The notes beneath the pieces are model-generated. The model searched no databases and was not told the DNA's origin. It was given only the letters and a program-made list of their open reading frames with translations. Shown piece by piece: positions 53,280-61,862 of a DNA stretch of 64,000 nucleotides (positions are counted from its first letter, which is position 1; every line of letters begins with the position of its first letter). The DNA comes from Prevotella sp. UBA2809. GTDB lineage: Bacteria; Bacteroidota; Bacteroidia; Bacteroidales; Bacteroidaceae. A program made the translations under genes and the position numbers. The stretch is from positions 1-64,000 of the forward strand of contig DEHD01000018.1 of NCBI GenBank assembly GCA_002351725.1, read 5' to 3'.

Positions 53280-54350
53280 TTATTTCACAATCATCTTCTT
53301 ATTCTTGCGGATGTAGATACCCTTCTTGAGATTCTTTCCATCTACACGCTGACCGCGGAGATTGTAGATAGCGCCATCGTCTTCGATGAAGATAGTCTTG
53401 GTGATCTCTTCAATACCAGAAGTTGCAGGCACATAGTTGTTATAACTGAAAGCATCATCCATCTTGTTACCCCAGATATACTGTTCCAGACCTGGATAAT
53501 CAACAAAAGGATTGCGATTGCCCTGAATGCCATAGATAGCCTCATTACGATTTAACTCCTTCTCGCTTACAGGATCATTAGCTGCCCAACGGAGCAACAT
53601 CTTAAGAGCCCAATCCTTAAAGAATGGATAAACGGTTCCATTTAACATCGACTTATTACCTCTTTCCCACTTTTTGGGAGTACGAGTTTCACCTTTCTCG
53701 TTTTTATACGACTCGTAACGGGTGGCCATATAGAAATAAACACGAGCCAAATCACCCTTATATTCGTCGTTGGGTTCAAAAACATTTCCATTGTCACCAG
53801 AAACTGTAGAATAACCCAGACTATCTACGGAAACGCCAAACTTCGAGAAGCCGCCTGCAGACTGCTTGGTAACAGTAGCTCCAACTTCACCGTAAGGATT
53901 GTCGCCACGCATCTCATTTACAGCGCGATCGGTTGGAAAAAGATGATGGAGGTCGGTATACATGGGATATACGCTGGTACTATGGTCATCTGGTTCCTTA
54001 GTCTCATTAAACCAACTCTTAGGCATAGCGTGTTCACGATTATACTTTACGCCCTCATCAACTATATTACCTTTATCCTGATCGGTTACAGGTGTGAAGT
54101 TAGAAATACCAGAATAGATATCCCATATCTTACCATCCTCGCGAATGTCGTAAGAGTTAACGGCATTCCAAACACCTGGGGTATAGCTCTGAACTTTATG
54201 GTTGTTAGAGATTATGGCAAACAATGCCGATTTAAGTTCCTCTGCCTTCTTGCCATCAGCATCCTGATAATAGGTACCAGTATTGTTGGGTCCCTGAGCC
54301 CAGACAGAGAATGATGCAAAAAGAGAAATAAAAAGTAGATATCTCTTCAT
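53280..54350 (-). CDS. Secreted endonuclease I family nuclease
   Basis: A 356-residue exported protein with signal peptide (MKRYLLFISLFASFSVWAQ) and an Endonuclease_1 (beta-beta-alpha metal) domain: YNREHAMPKSWF (103-114) and the catalytic TDLHHLFPTDRAVNEMRGDN (132-151). It ends in a tail (IYNLRGQRVDGKNLKKGIYI) like the C-terminal tails of many secreted Prevotella proteins, which may be a sorting signal. I use ATG 54350; the longer frame to 54398 would translate the upstream gene's terminator hairpin. It likely degrades extracellular DNA or RNA. Confidence 0.88.
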   Translation of the reverse strand: MKRYLLFISLFASFSVWAQGPNNTGTYYQDADGKKAEELKSALFAIISNNHKVQSYTPGVWNAVNSYDIREDGKIWDIYSGISNFTPVTDQDKGNIVDEGVKYNREHAMPKSWFNETKEPDDHSTSVYPMYTDLHHLFPTDRAVNEMRGDNPYGEVGATVTKQSAGGFSKFGVSVDSLGYSTVSGDNGNVFEPNDEYKGDLARVYFYMATRYESYKNEKGETRTPKKWERGNKSMLNGTVYPFFKDWALKMLLRWAANDPVSEKELNRNEAIYGIQGNRNPFVDYPGLEQYIWGNKMDDAFSYNNYVPATSGIEEITKTIFIEDDGAIYNLRGQRVDGKNLKKGIYIRKNKKMIVK

Positions 54351-54369
54351 TTTTATACTTGCATTAGGA

Positions 54370-54406
54370 AAAAATGCTCCCAATGCCTGTATTGGCATCG
54401 GGAGCA
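54370..54406 (-). terminator. Intrinsic terminator after the OB-fold lipoprotein gene
   Basis: Stem arms 54375-54387 and 54394-54406 (13 pairs with one mismatch, six-base loop), followed on the minus strand by a run of six T (54374-54369). It closes the TonB receptor-lipoprotein operon 20 bases before the nuclease ATG. Confidence 0.88.
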
Positions 54407-54426
54407 GATATTGTTAAGAACTATAA

Positions 54427-56013
54427 TTAATTTGCATGCTTGAACGAGAAGCAAACACCACTGCTAAGCTGAGGAACACCCTTATAGCTTGTCTTGTAAG
54501 CAATAATAGTGATCTCATCGCCTACCTTGATGTCGTTATCCTGAATAAGATACTTGCGGTCGTCGCCCTTAGCACCCCAACCAGGATAGCATCCGTATAC
54601 ATAGATCTCGCTGGTTCCGTCGCTGAAGAAGAGGTTACCATAGTCGTTATCGTTACCCTTATCATCTTTCAGTGAGGTGATAGTACCAGTTACCATGTAA
54701 TAGGTATTCTTATCGTCCCCCTTAGCAAGAAGCTCGGTAATAGTAGCAGTCTGGACTGCATACTTGATAGCCTCGAATTTACCAGAAACCATCTGTGGTG
54801 TACTCTTGTAAGCACCACGCTGGCCTACTACGGTAACAACATCACCTACCTTTGCGCCAGAATCCTTGAAACCAGCTGCACGATAAACGAGCACCTTACC
54901 AGAGTAGTCCTGAATATAGAAGCTCTCACCCTGCTTGTCGCTAGTATAAAGCTCGGTTACAACACCAGTAATGCGATAGTTGGTAGTACCAACCTCAGCA
55001 GCCAGGAAGTCGGCAACGTTGGTCTCAATGATAGCACCCTTCTGAGTGATAGTTGCCTGAGAGGTGTACTCCTTAGAACCATCGGTAGTCTTGAAGGTTA
55101 CAGTAACCTCGCGATCGCCACCCTCGTTGTTCTTAGCATAGAAGGTAACAGTTGGGTTAGCACCTACAGTTGAAGAGGTAACACCCAGCCACTCCTTAGC
55201 CTCGGCAGGAATCTCAACAGCAACGCCAGTACCCTTACAGGTGAGGTGAGCAGTGATCTCGCCACCAGCAACAGGAAGCTCGCTTGATACAACACCATCA
55301 ACAGTCAGAGAGTCAACCTTGATAAGAGACTTAACAATCTTAACTACAGTTACGTTAACCAGCTCTACAGTACCATTATAGGTAGTCTTTGGACCCTGAA
55401 CAGTAACCTGGTCGCCAACCTCGATACCCAGACTTGAGAAGTTCTTCTCGGCACCCTTTGCATCGAGCGTACCATAGATGTAAACCTCGCCTGTACCATC
55501 GTTGATATACCAGTTACCATAAGTGGTATTGGCAATAGATGTAACCACACCAGTTACCTGATAGGTCTTAGAGTCAGGACCAGCCAGAACCTCTGCGCAA
55601 GAAGCGTTCTCGATAGTTACCAATCCCTGAATAACGCGGATGCGCTGCTCCTCACCATTTGATGTGATAATGAGTTCGCATGAACGGCCTTCGCCAGCCT
55701 CAGCACTGAACACGAGCTTGGTCTCGCCTGCAGCACCTGATTCCTGATTAACCTTAAGCCATGTTGGAGTGGCATAATGCTTAACCACTTCCTTATCACC
55801 TTCCTTCTCTTTTACCGAGAAAATCTTCTCGAACTCCCAATTACCATTGGCTGTGAGTTCAATCTCTGTTGATCCGCCAGCAGTGTTAAGAGAAACGTAT
55901 GACTGCGAAACTCTGATGCCCTCGAGATATGAAGGATCATTATCTTTTGCACAGCTAGTGAATAATGCAGCTACAACTGCTACAAGAGACGGAATGAAAT
56001 ATTTAAGTTTCAT
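54427..56013 (-). CDS. BACON/DUF5689 OB-fold lipoprotein
   Basis: A 528-residue lipoprotein (lipobox FTSC, Cys21). Domain order: a BACON-like beta-sandwich (about 30-130), an OB-fold-like unit (about 135-230, with YQVTGVVTSI...GTGEVYIYG), a second BACON-like unit (about 235-330), then two more OB-like repeats (about 335-420 and 425-525) with the same YxVTGxVTxL...VYG pattern. Such OB repeats occur in secreted nuclease-associated proteins and may bind nucleic acid; that is inference. It follows the second TonB receptor gene by 21 bases and probably acts as its surface partner. Confidence 0.82.
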   Translation of the reverse strand: MKLKYFIPSLVAVVAALFTSCAKDNDPSYLEGIRVSQSYVSLNTAGGSTEIELTANGNWEFEKIFSVKEKEGDKEVVKHYATPTWLKVNQESGAAGETKLVFSAEAGEGRSCELIITSNGEEQRIRVIQGLVTIENASCAEVLAGPDSKTYQVTGVVTSIANTTYGNWYINDGTGEVYIYGTLDAKGAEKNFSSLGIEVGDQVTVQGPKTTYNGTVELVNVTVVKIVKSLIKVDSLTVDGVVSSELPVAGGEITAHLTCKGTGVAVEIPAEAKEWLGVTSSTVGANPTVTFYAKNNEGGDREVTVTFKTTDGSKEYTSQATITQKGAIIETNVADFLAAEVGTTNYRITGVVTELYTSDKQGESFYIQDYSGKVLVYRAAGFKDSGAKVGDVVTVVGQRGAYKSTPQMVSGKFEAIKYAVQTATITELLAKGDDKNTYYMVTGTITSLKDDKGNDNDYGNLFFSDGTSEIYVYGCYPGWGAKGDDRKYLIQDNDIKVGDEITIIAYKTSYKGVPQLSSGVCFSFKHAN

Positions 56014-56034
56014 ATTTGTCTTACCTTTAATTAA

Positions 56035-59000
56035 TTAGTTGAAATAATACTTAACACCGATAGAAGCATACCAGCACTGACCAAGACTATAGTTAGTAGT
56101 CCAAGTCTGAGTGTTGCCATTGATAGACTTTGGAGTAGAGAAGGTAGCGAAGCCCTGTGCGTCGACACCCTCGTACTTCAGGATCTTAGCCTCTGAACCA
56201 ATCTCAGGATTCAGATACTTAGCTACACCCCATGAAGAATCGAAGAAGTTGAGAACGTTCTTCATATCGAATGTGAGCTGCAGCATGTGCTTGGTCTTAC
56301 CGATGTTCAGCTTGAAGTCGTGCTTGTAGCCGAAGTCAAGGCGGTGTACCCATGGAGAGTAAACGCTGTAAGCCTCAGCATACTCACCCTGATGCTTGCT
56401 CAGATAACCATCGTTGTGAACATAGTCCATGAAGCGGGTCTTATCGTCCTCACTTACAAAGCGGAACATGTTGTTAGCAACCTCCTCATCTGTTGGAATG
56501 TAAAGTGCATCGTAAGCGTAACCATCGCCGTTCATATCGTTCTGCATCATGTAAGAGTAGCTGTTGCCACCACGCCATGCTTCGTATACAAAGTTATAGT
56601 GGTTGCCACACTTATCGTGGAGAGTAGCGCTTGCTACGATACGATCAGGAGTTACATACTGAGAGTTGTGCAACTTGATGTTGTTTGGTCCCTCGTAAGT
56701 AGGTACGTATGTGAATGCAGACTCAGCAGCTGAACCAGGCATACCAGTAACCTCCTTAGATACAGTGTGAGTATAAGCAGCCATCAGGCTTACCCAGTCG
56801 GCAGGCTGAGCGTTCAGAGTAATGTTAGCGCTCCAACCGTAACCACGACTTGTGTTCTCAAGAACAAATGCCTTAGTACCGCTGCGGAAATCATCTGGGA
56901 AGATAGGACGGTTGTCAACACCATTGAAGCGAGCGAAACCACCTACGTTCTTAATACTCCAGTCAGAGATTGATACACCATTAAGAGTCTTATTGTAGAT
57001 TCCCTCAACAGTAACTGTGAATGGGAACTCAACAGGAATCTGATAGTCGATAGCCAAAGAGGTCTTCCAAACCTGAGGCATCTTGAAGCTAGGATCAACA
57101 CCGTTAACAGCAGAAGGAACTGTTCCGTCCTCAGGCTTAACAGTTGTAGGATAGCCGAGGCTCTGGAGCTTAGCAAGCATATCGCTGACATTTGTCATAG
57201 GACCACCAGCGAACTCTTCCATACCAAAGCCCATCTTGCTGGCATTCTTAGCATTGATCTGTGCCTGATACTGAACCAGACCACCATTGGTAGGCATGTT
57301 GGTGAAGAATACCAGAGGCAGACGACCAGAGAAGAGACCAGTACCACCACGAACCTTCAGGCTCTTGTCACCAAATACGTCGTAGGTGAATCCCAGACGT
57401 GGAGAGAAGGTGATGCTGTTCTTTGGCCACTTACCTGTATCAACGTGACGACCGTTATAATCGAGATTCAGAATAGCTGCGTTAGTCATCAGGTCGCTGT
57501 TGTTGAAGAACAATCCATCAACACGCAGACCGTAGGTGAGCTTGAACTTATCGTTGATGTTCCACTCATCCTGAGCATAGATACCAGGACGGTTGAACTG
57601 AACACGAGCAGCAGGAGCTGTCTCACCATCGTAACCGTAAGTCAGACAGAAAATCTCAGGAGTCTGGTTGAACAACATATCTGGCTGCAGTACACCACCA
57701 ATATACATATTGTCGGAGAGGTTGTAACGATAGTAACCAGAACCGTTACGCATATACATATTGTCGGCCATCTGATGCTCGAAACTGATACCAGCCATAA
57801 TCTTATGGGCACCAGCATAATAGGTTACATCGTCCTTGATGTTCCAAATAGTGTTGTGAACTGCGTTGTTCCATGTGAACAGCTCATAACCCAGAGCGAT
57901 GTAGTTGTTATCGTCCTTAGTGATATCAATGAATGGGAACTCAGAAGAGTTTGTACCACGGATATCATCGAGTTTAGAGATAGTAGCCAGCAACTGGTTA
58001 GAAAGATTATCAGTAAGACGGCTATTGAAGTCGAGTGACCAAGAATGTACGGTATTCTTCATTGAGTACATTGAGTTGGCATATGCCATAGAATACTGAG
58101 ACATACGGGCACCACTCATACGAGTACCACCATCCATAGAGGTAGCATTTGGAGCGTTCCATACATTATTCTTAGTATAGTTATAGCGCAGAGCCACTTT
58201 GTGACGATCGTTGATGTTCCAGTCTAAGCGGGCCATCAGCTTGTAGTTACTCTCATCAGCTGGGAAGCTTGTCCAAGAACCGGTATCGTAACCGTACTTG
58301 TTGGCCATATAATTAGAAATAGCCTCAAGATCCTTGTTGGTTGTACGAGAGATATAGTTTTCAGCATCAGCCTTACCATCCTCAGAACCCTTCCAACGGT
58401 TAACAACTGATGGAATCTTAATCATTTCTCCGTTGACGAAGAAGAAGAGTTTGTTCTTGATGATTGGGCCACCCAGAGTGAAACCGTAAGTAGTAGTCTG
58501 AGACTTCTCACGAGCACCCTGAATCTGCTGGCGATTTACAGCGTCACCCTGCATATTCTCATTCTTGTGATAAACGTAAGCACTACCCTTGAAGGTGTTA
58601 GTACCCGACTTAGTAATAGCGTTTACACCACCACCGATGAAGTTGGTCTGACGAACATCGTAAGGAGAGATAACAACCTGCAACTCTTCGATAGCATCGA
58701 TAGAGATTGGGTTACCACCACCAGGAAGGTTTGCACTCAAACCAAAGTTGTTGTTGAAGTTAGCTCCATCAACGGTGAAGTTGGCAGTACGACCATCAGC
58801 ACCAGCGAAGCTCATGCCATTACCTCCATAAGGAGACAGACGAGTAACATCTGTGATTGAACGGCTAACGGTTGGCAGGTTGGTAATCTGCGAGCTGTTA
58901 ATGTTAGTAGCAGCACCTGTCTTCTCAGCAGCGAACTTTGAAGCCTTACCACTTACTACAACCTCTGCAAGCTCAGTAGCGTCCTCTGACAAGAATACTG

Positions 59001-59319
59001 AGAGATTGTAGGTTTCAGCCAGCTGGAGGATAATCCCCTTAACGGTTTTGGGCTGGAAACCGATGTAAGAAATGGTCACATTGTAAGGACCACCAGTACG
59101 CATACCATTAATCGAGAAACGACCTGTGGTATTGGTCACTGCTGTGTAACGAGTACCAGAAGGCTCGTGAACAGCCACAACTGTAGCACCGATGACTTCC
59201 TCGCCATTAGCATCGTCGAGGGTCACCTTTCCAGCCATACTTGAAGTTGTGATTTGCGCCATCAATGTTAGCGAAAACGTTAACATCATAGCAACCAGAA
59301 AGAGTAATCTTTTCTGCAT
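56035..59319 (-). CDS. TonB-dependent receptor, Oar-like (second copy)
   Basis: A 1094-residue outer-membrane receptor with the same architecture as the copy at 49600-52902: signal peptide, carboxypeptidase-regulatory-like domain, plug with YDVRQTNFIGGGVNAITKSG and a long beta-barrel ending in KYYFN. The two share many short motifs (TKSGTNTFKG, LDWNINDRHK-type) but differ throughout the barrel, so substrates may differ. It is cotranscribed with the OB-fold lipoprotein gene. Confidence 0.92.
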   Translation of the reverse strand: MQKRLLFLVAMMLTFSLTLMAQITTSSMAGKVTLDDANGEEVIGATVVAVHEPSGTRYTAVTNTTGRFSINGMRTGGPYNVTISYIGFQPKTVKGIILQLAETYNLSVFLSEDATELAEVVVSGKASKFAAEKTGAATNINSSQITNLPTVSRSITDVTRLSPYGGNGMSFAGADGRTANFTVDGANFNNNFGLSANLPGGGNPISIDAIEELQVVISPYDVRQTNFIGGGVNAITKSGTNTFKGSAYVYHKNENMQGDAVNRQQIQGAREKSQTTTYGFTLGGPIIKNKLFFFVNGEMIKIPSVVNRWKGSEDGKADAENYISRTTNKDLEAISNYMANKYGYDTGSWTSFPADESNYKLMARLDWNINDRHKVALRYNYTKNNVWNAPNATSMDGGTRMSGARMSQYSMAYANSMYSMKNTVHSWSLDFNSRLTDNLSNQLLATISKLDDIRGTNSSEFPFIDITKDDNNYIALGYELFTWNNAVHNTIWNIKDDVTYYAGAHKIMAGISFEHQMADNMYMRNGSGYYRYNLSDNMYIGGVLQPDMLFNQTPEIFCLTYGYDGETAPAARVQFNRPGIYAQDEWNINDKFKLTYGLRVDGLFFNNSDLMTNAAILNLDYNGRHVDTGKWPKNSITFSPRLGFTYDVFGDKSLKVRGGTGLFSGRLPLVFFTNMPTNGGLVQYQAQINAKNASKMGFGMEEFAGGPMTNVSDMLAKLQSLGYPTTVKPEDGTVPSAVNGVDPSFKMPQVWKTSLAIDYQIPVEFPFTVTVEGIYNKTLNGVSISDWSIKNVGGFARFNGVDNRPIFPDDFRSGTKAFVLENTSRGYGWSANITLNAQPADWVSLMAAYTHTVSKEVTGMPGSAAESAFTYVPTYEGPNNIKLHNSQYVTPDRIVASATLHDKCGNHYNFVYEAWRGGNSYSYMMQNDMNGDGYAYDALYIPTDEEVANNMFRFVSEDDKTRFMDYVHNDGYLSKHQGEYAEAYSVYSPWVHRLDFGYKHDFKLNIGKTKHMLQLTFDMKNVLNFFDSSWGVAKYLNPEIGSEAKILKYEGVDAQGFATFSTPKSINGNTQTWTTNYSLGQCWYASIGVKYYFN

Positions 59320-59381
59320 AAATTTTTAACTGTTTTAATTAATTAATTATCGGAATAAAACCGGATTATTTAAATTTCGGT

Positions 59382-59390
59382 GCAAAGGTA
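59382..59390 (-). promoter_or_regulatory. -7 promoter element of the second TonB receptor operon
   Basis: Minus strand TACCTTTGC, 62 bases from the ATG. No clear -33 element. Confidence 0.6.
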
Positions 59391-59401
59391 TGAAAATTTT
59401 T

Positions 59402-59423
59402 CCGATTTAATGTTATAAATCGG
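59402..59423. terminator. Hairpin between obgE and the TonB receptor operon
   Basis: Perfect eight-base arms CCGATTTA (59402-59409) and TAAATCGG (59416-59423), six-base loop. On the minus strand AAAAATTTT follows. It may be a weak terminator for the hpt-adk-obgE operon, 38 bases past the obgE stop. Confidence 0.45.
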
Positions 59424-59461
59424 CTACTTTTTTAAAAAATCGTGAAAATTATTGCGTAACG

Positions 59462-60631
59462 TTAGGCCTCGTCCTCGAAGTCCTCGTACTCAAAGTCCTC
59501 GATATCCTCGATATCATCCTCGTCGATATACTCGATATCCTCGTCCTCACCCTCATCGGCAAGCTCCTGAGCAAAACGGCTCATATCCTTGTCGCGATGC
59601 ACCAGCGAATCCTCCGAGGTGATGACGTTCAGTTTGTTGCTTTCGGCATTCAGCTCGTTCCAAAGCACATCCTTGAGTTCGTCGAGACCATAGCCGGTCA
59701 CAGCCGAAATAAATACCACAGGCAAATCCTGAGGCAACGACTCCTTCAGCATCTCAATCAGTTCCTCGTCGAGCAGGTCGCACTTGGTAACGGCCAGCAC
59801 GCGATGCTTGTCGAGCATCTCGGGATTGAACTGCTGAAGCTCGTTGAGCAGAATTTCATATTCTCGCTTAATATCATCAGTATCGCCAGGTACCATAAAG
59901 AGCAACAGCGAGTTTCGCTCAATATGGCGCAAAAACCTGAGTCCCAAACCTTTACCTTCGGATGCGCCCTCGATAATTCCTGGGATATCGGCCATAACAA
60001 ACGACTTGTTATCGCGATATCCAACAATACCAAGAGAGGGTTCCATAGTGGTAAATGGATAATTTGCTATTTTAGGCTTAGCATTTGATAGCGATGAGAC
60101 AAGGGTAGATTTTCCCGCATTAGGAAAACCTACCAAGCCTACATCAGCTAATAATTTCAATTCAAGAATAATGGTCATCTCCTGCATGGGCTCACCAGGC
60201 TGGGCATAACGCGGAGCCTGATTGGTAGATGTACGGAACTGGAAATTACCCAATCCTCCACGACCACCCTTCAGTAGCAGAACTTCCTGACCATCGTATG
60301 TAACATCGCAGACATACTTTCCGGTTTCAGCATTATACACTACGGTACCACAAGGCACATCAATGTAAACATCCTTTCCATCGGTACCATGACACTTGTC
60401 ACGACCACCATTACCTCCGTGTTCTGCAAAGATATGGCGCTCGTACTTGAGGTGCAAAAGAGTCCAATAGTTATGGTTTCCGCGCAGAATGATGCTTCCC
60501 CCCTTTCCACCATCACCACCATCAGGACCTCCGTTGGGGTTATACTTTACATGGCGTAAGTGCATACTGCCCTTACCTCCCTTACCAGAGCGGCAGTAAA
60601 TCTTAACGTAGTCTACGAAATTTGATTCCAT
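59462..60631 (-). CDS. obgE: GTPase ObgE/CgtA
   Basis: Ribosome-associated GTPase needed for 50S assembly and stress control. The 389-residue protein has the glycine-rich Obg fold (about 1-158, many GG turns) and the G domain with G1 GFPNAGKST (168-176), G3 ADIPGIIEGA and G4 TKCD. The C-terminus (about 363-389) is almost entirely Asp/Glu with Tyr, Ile and Phe, encoded by repeated CTCGATATC-type DNA, instead of a folded C-terminal domain. It directly abuts adk. Confidence 0.95.
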   Translation of the reverse strand: MESNFVDYVKIYCRSGKGGKGSMHLRHVKYNPNGGPDGGDGGKGGSIILRGNHNYWTLLHLKYERHIFAEHGGNGGRDKCHGTDGKDVYIDVPCGTVVYNAETGKYVCDVTYDGQEVLLLKGGRGGLGNFQFRTSTNQAPRYAQPGEPMQEMTIILELKLLADVGLVGFPNAGKSTLVSSLSNAKPKIANYPFTTMEPSLGIVGYRDNKSFVMADIPGIIEGASEGKGLGLRFLRHIERNSLLLFMVPGDTDDIKREYEILLNELQQFNPEMLDKHRVLAVTKCDLLDEELIEMLKESLPQDLPVVFISAVTGYGLDELKDVLWNELNAESNKLNVITSEDSLVHRDKDMSRFAQELADEGEDEDIEYIDEDDIEDIEDFEYEDFEDEA

Positions 60632-61204
60632 TTAGATATTGTCAATAACTTGGCAAATGTCTCCGAAAATACGCTCCAGCTCGCCCAGACCGTCGATATG
60701 ATAGTGAACACCCTCCTTCTTATACCATTCAATGAGAGGCATTGTCTGAGAGTGATAAACCACGAGGCGCTTCTTGATTGTCTCCTCGTTGTCGTCAGCA
60801 CGTCCGCTCTGCTGTCCACGCAGGATAAGACGCTTCATCAGCTCATCCTCTGGAACATCAAGCTCAATCATAGCTGCAACCTTGTCACCACGCTCATCGA
60901 GCATCTTCTTCAAGGCCTCAGCCTGTGGGATAGTACGGGGGAATCCGTCGAAGATAACACCTTTGCTATCGCGTCCGAAGCTATCATATACAGAAGCAAG
61001 GATGCTAACCATAAGATCATCTGGAATAAGCTGACCCTTCTCAATATAGCTGGCTGCAGTCTTACCCAGTTCTGTACCATTTTTGATTTCATCACGAAGT
61101 ACGTCACCAGTTGAGATGTGGTTAAGTCCGTACTTCTCAATCATCTTATCACTCTGTGTTCCCTTGCCTGAGCCAGGAGCACCAAAAATAACGATATTCT
61201 TCAT
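60632..61204 (-). CDS. adk: Adenylate kinase
   Basis: Interconverts ATP + AMP and 2 ADP. The 190-residue short form has the P-loop GAPGSGKGTQ (8-17), the AMP-binding segment STGDVLRDE and the FPRTIPQAEAL motif. The LID is short, without the zinc-binding insertion. Middle gene of hpt-adk-obgE. Confidence 0.96.
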   Translation of the reverse strand: MKNIVIFGAPGSGKGTQSDKMIEKYGLNHISTGDVLRDEIKNGTELGKTAASYIEKGQLIPDDLMVSILASVYDSFGRDSKGVIFDGFPRTIPQAEALKKMLDERGDKVAAMIELDVPEDELMKRLILRGQQSGRADDNEETIKKRLVVYHSQTMPLIEWYKKEGVHYHIDGLGELERIFGDICQVIDNI

Positions 61205-61231
61205 TATCCTGATATTTAGTTTAATTTAAGT

Positions 61232-61771
61232 TTACTCATCAATGATTGTGTAAATATCCTTCAAACCTCTGGCCTGCTGATCGTAATCCAAGCCGTAGCC
61301 AAGAATAAAATCATCGGGAATGCTGAAAGCTACGTATTCTGGATGGATATTCTCCTTCAGCTTGCTGGGTTTAAAGAACAATGTGCAGATATGAATGGAT
61401 TCAGGGTTACGAGTGCCCAGCGACTCTATCATCTGCTTCATAGTAAGGCCGCTCTCCACAATATCTTCTACAATTATCACCGTACGATTAGTCAAGTCCT
61501 CGTTAATACCAAACACCTCCTTGATTTTACCTGTGGATGTGGTTCCCTGATAAGAAGCCAACTTCACAAAAGAAATCTCACAAGGAATAGTCATCTCACG
61601 TATCAAGTCGGCCGCAAAGATAAACGCACCATTCAGAACACCTAACAACAGGGGATTCTTACCCTCCATATCCTTACTGATCTGCTGAGCCACAGCCTTT
61701 ACACGCTCCTTAATTTCTGCCTCAGTGATGGAGGTTTTGAACGACTTATCCTTAACTTTGATAATACTCAT
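61232..61771 (-). CDS. hpt: Hypoxanthine phosphoribosyltransferase
   Basis: Purine salvage enzyme making IMP or GMP from hypoxanthine or guanine with PRPP. The 179-residue protein has the PRPP-binding motif VIIVEDIVESGLTMKQ and a C-terminal DFILGYGLDYDQQARGLKDI that holds the purine-site residues. First gene of the operon; divergent from nnrD. Confidence 0.94.
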   Translation of the reverse strand: MSIIKVKDKSFKTSITEAEIKERVKAVAQQISKDMEGKNPLLLGVLNGAFIFAADLIREMTIPCEISFVKLASYQGTTSTGKIKEVFGINEDLTNRTVIIVEDIVESGLTMKQMIESLGTRNPESIHICTLFFKPSKLKENIHPEYVAFSIPDDFILGYGLDYDQQARGLKDIYTIIDE

Positions 61772-61795
61772 ACGCTGAAAGAATTAAAAATTTGT

Positions 61796-61804
61796 GCAAA
61801 ATTA
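61796..61804 (-). promoter_or_regulatory. -7 promoter element of hpt-adk-obgE
   Basis: Minus strand TAATTTTGC, 24 bases before the hpt ATG. No -33 TTTG at normal spacing. Confidence 0.5.
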
Positions 61805-61847
61805 CAAAAATTCTGCCAAACTCTATCATTCATTAGCAATTTTTTCG

Positions 61848-61856
61848 TATTTTTGC
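61848..61856 (+). promoter_or_regulatory. -7 promoter element of nnrD
   Basis: TATTTTTGC, ending six bases before the ATG at 61863. It shows that the reading frame upstream from 61794 is not translated. Confidence 0.6.
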
Positions 61857-61862
61857 ACCATT

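Noticed and set aside
54351..54398. N-terminal extension of the secreted nuclease
   Set aside because: The codons translate the upstream terminator hairpin and would precede a normal signal peptide.
61794..61862. 23-residue N-terminal extension of nnrD
   Set aside because: It contains the -7 element TATTTTTGC and begins the protein before the conserved KIFTSAQVHELD start.
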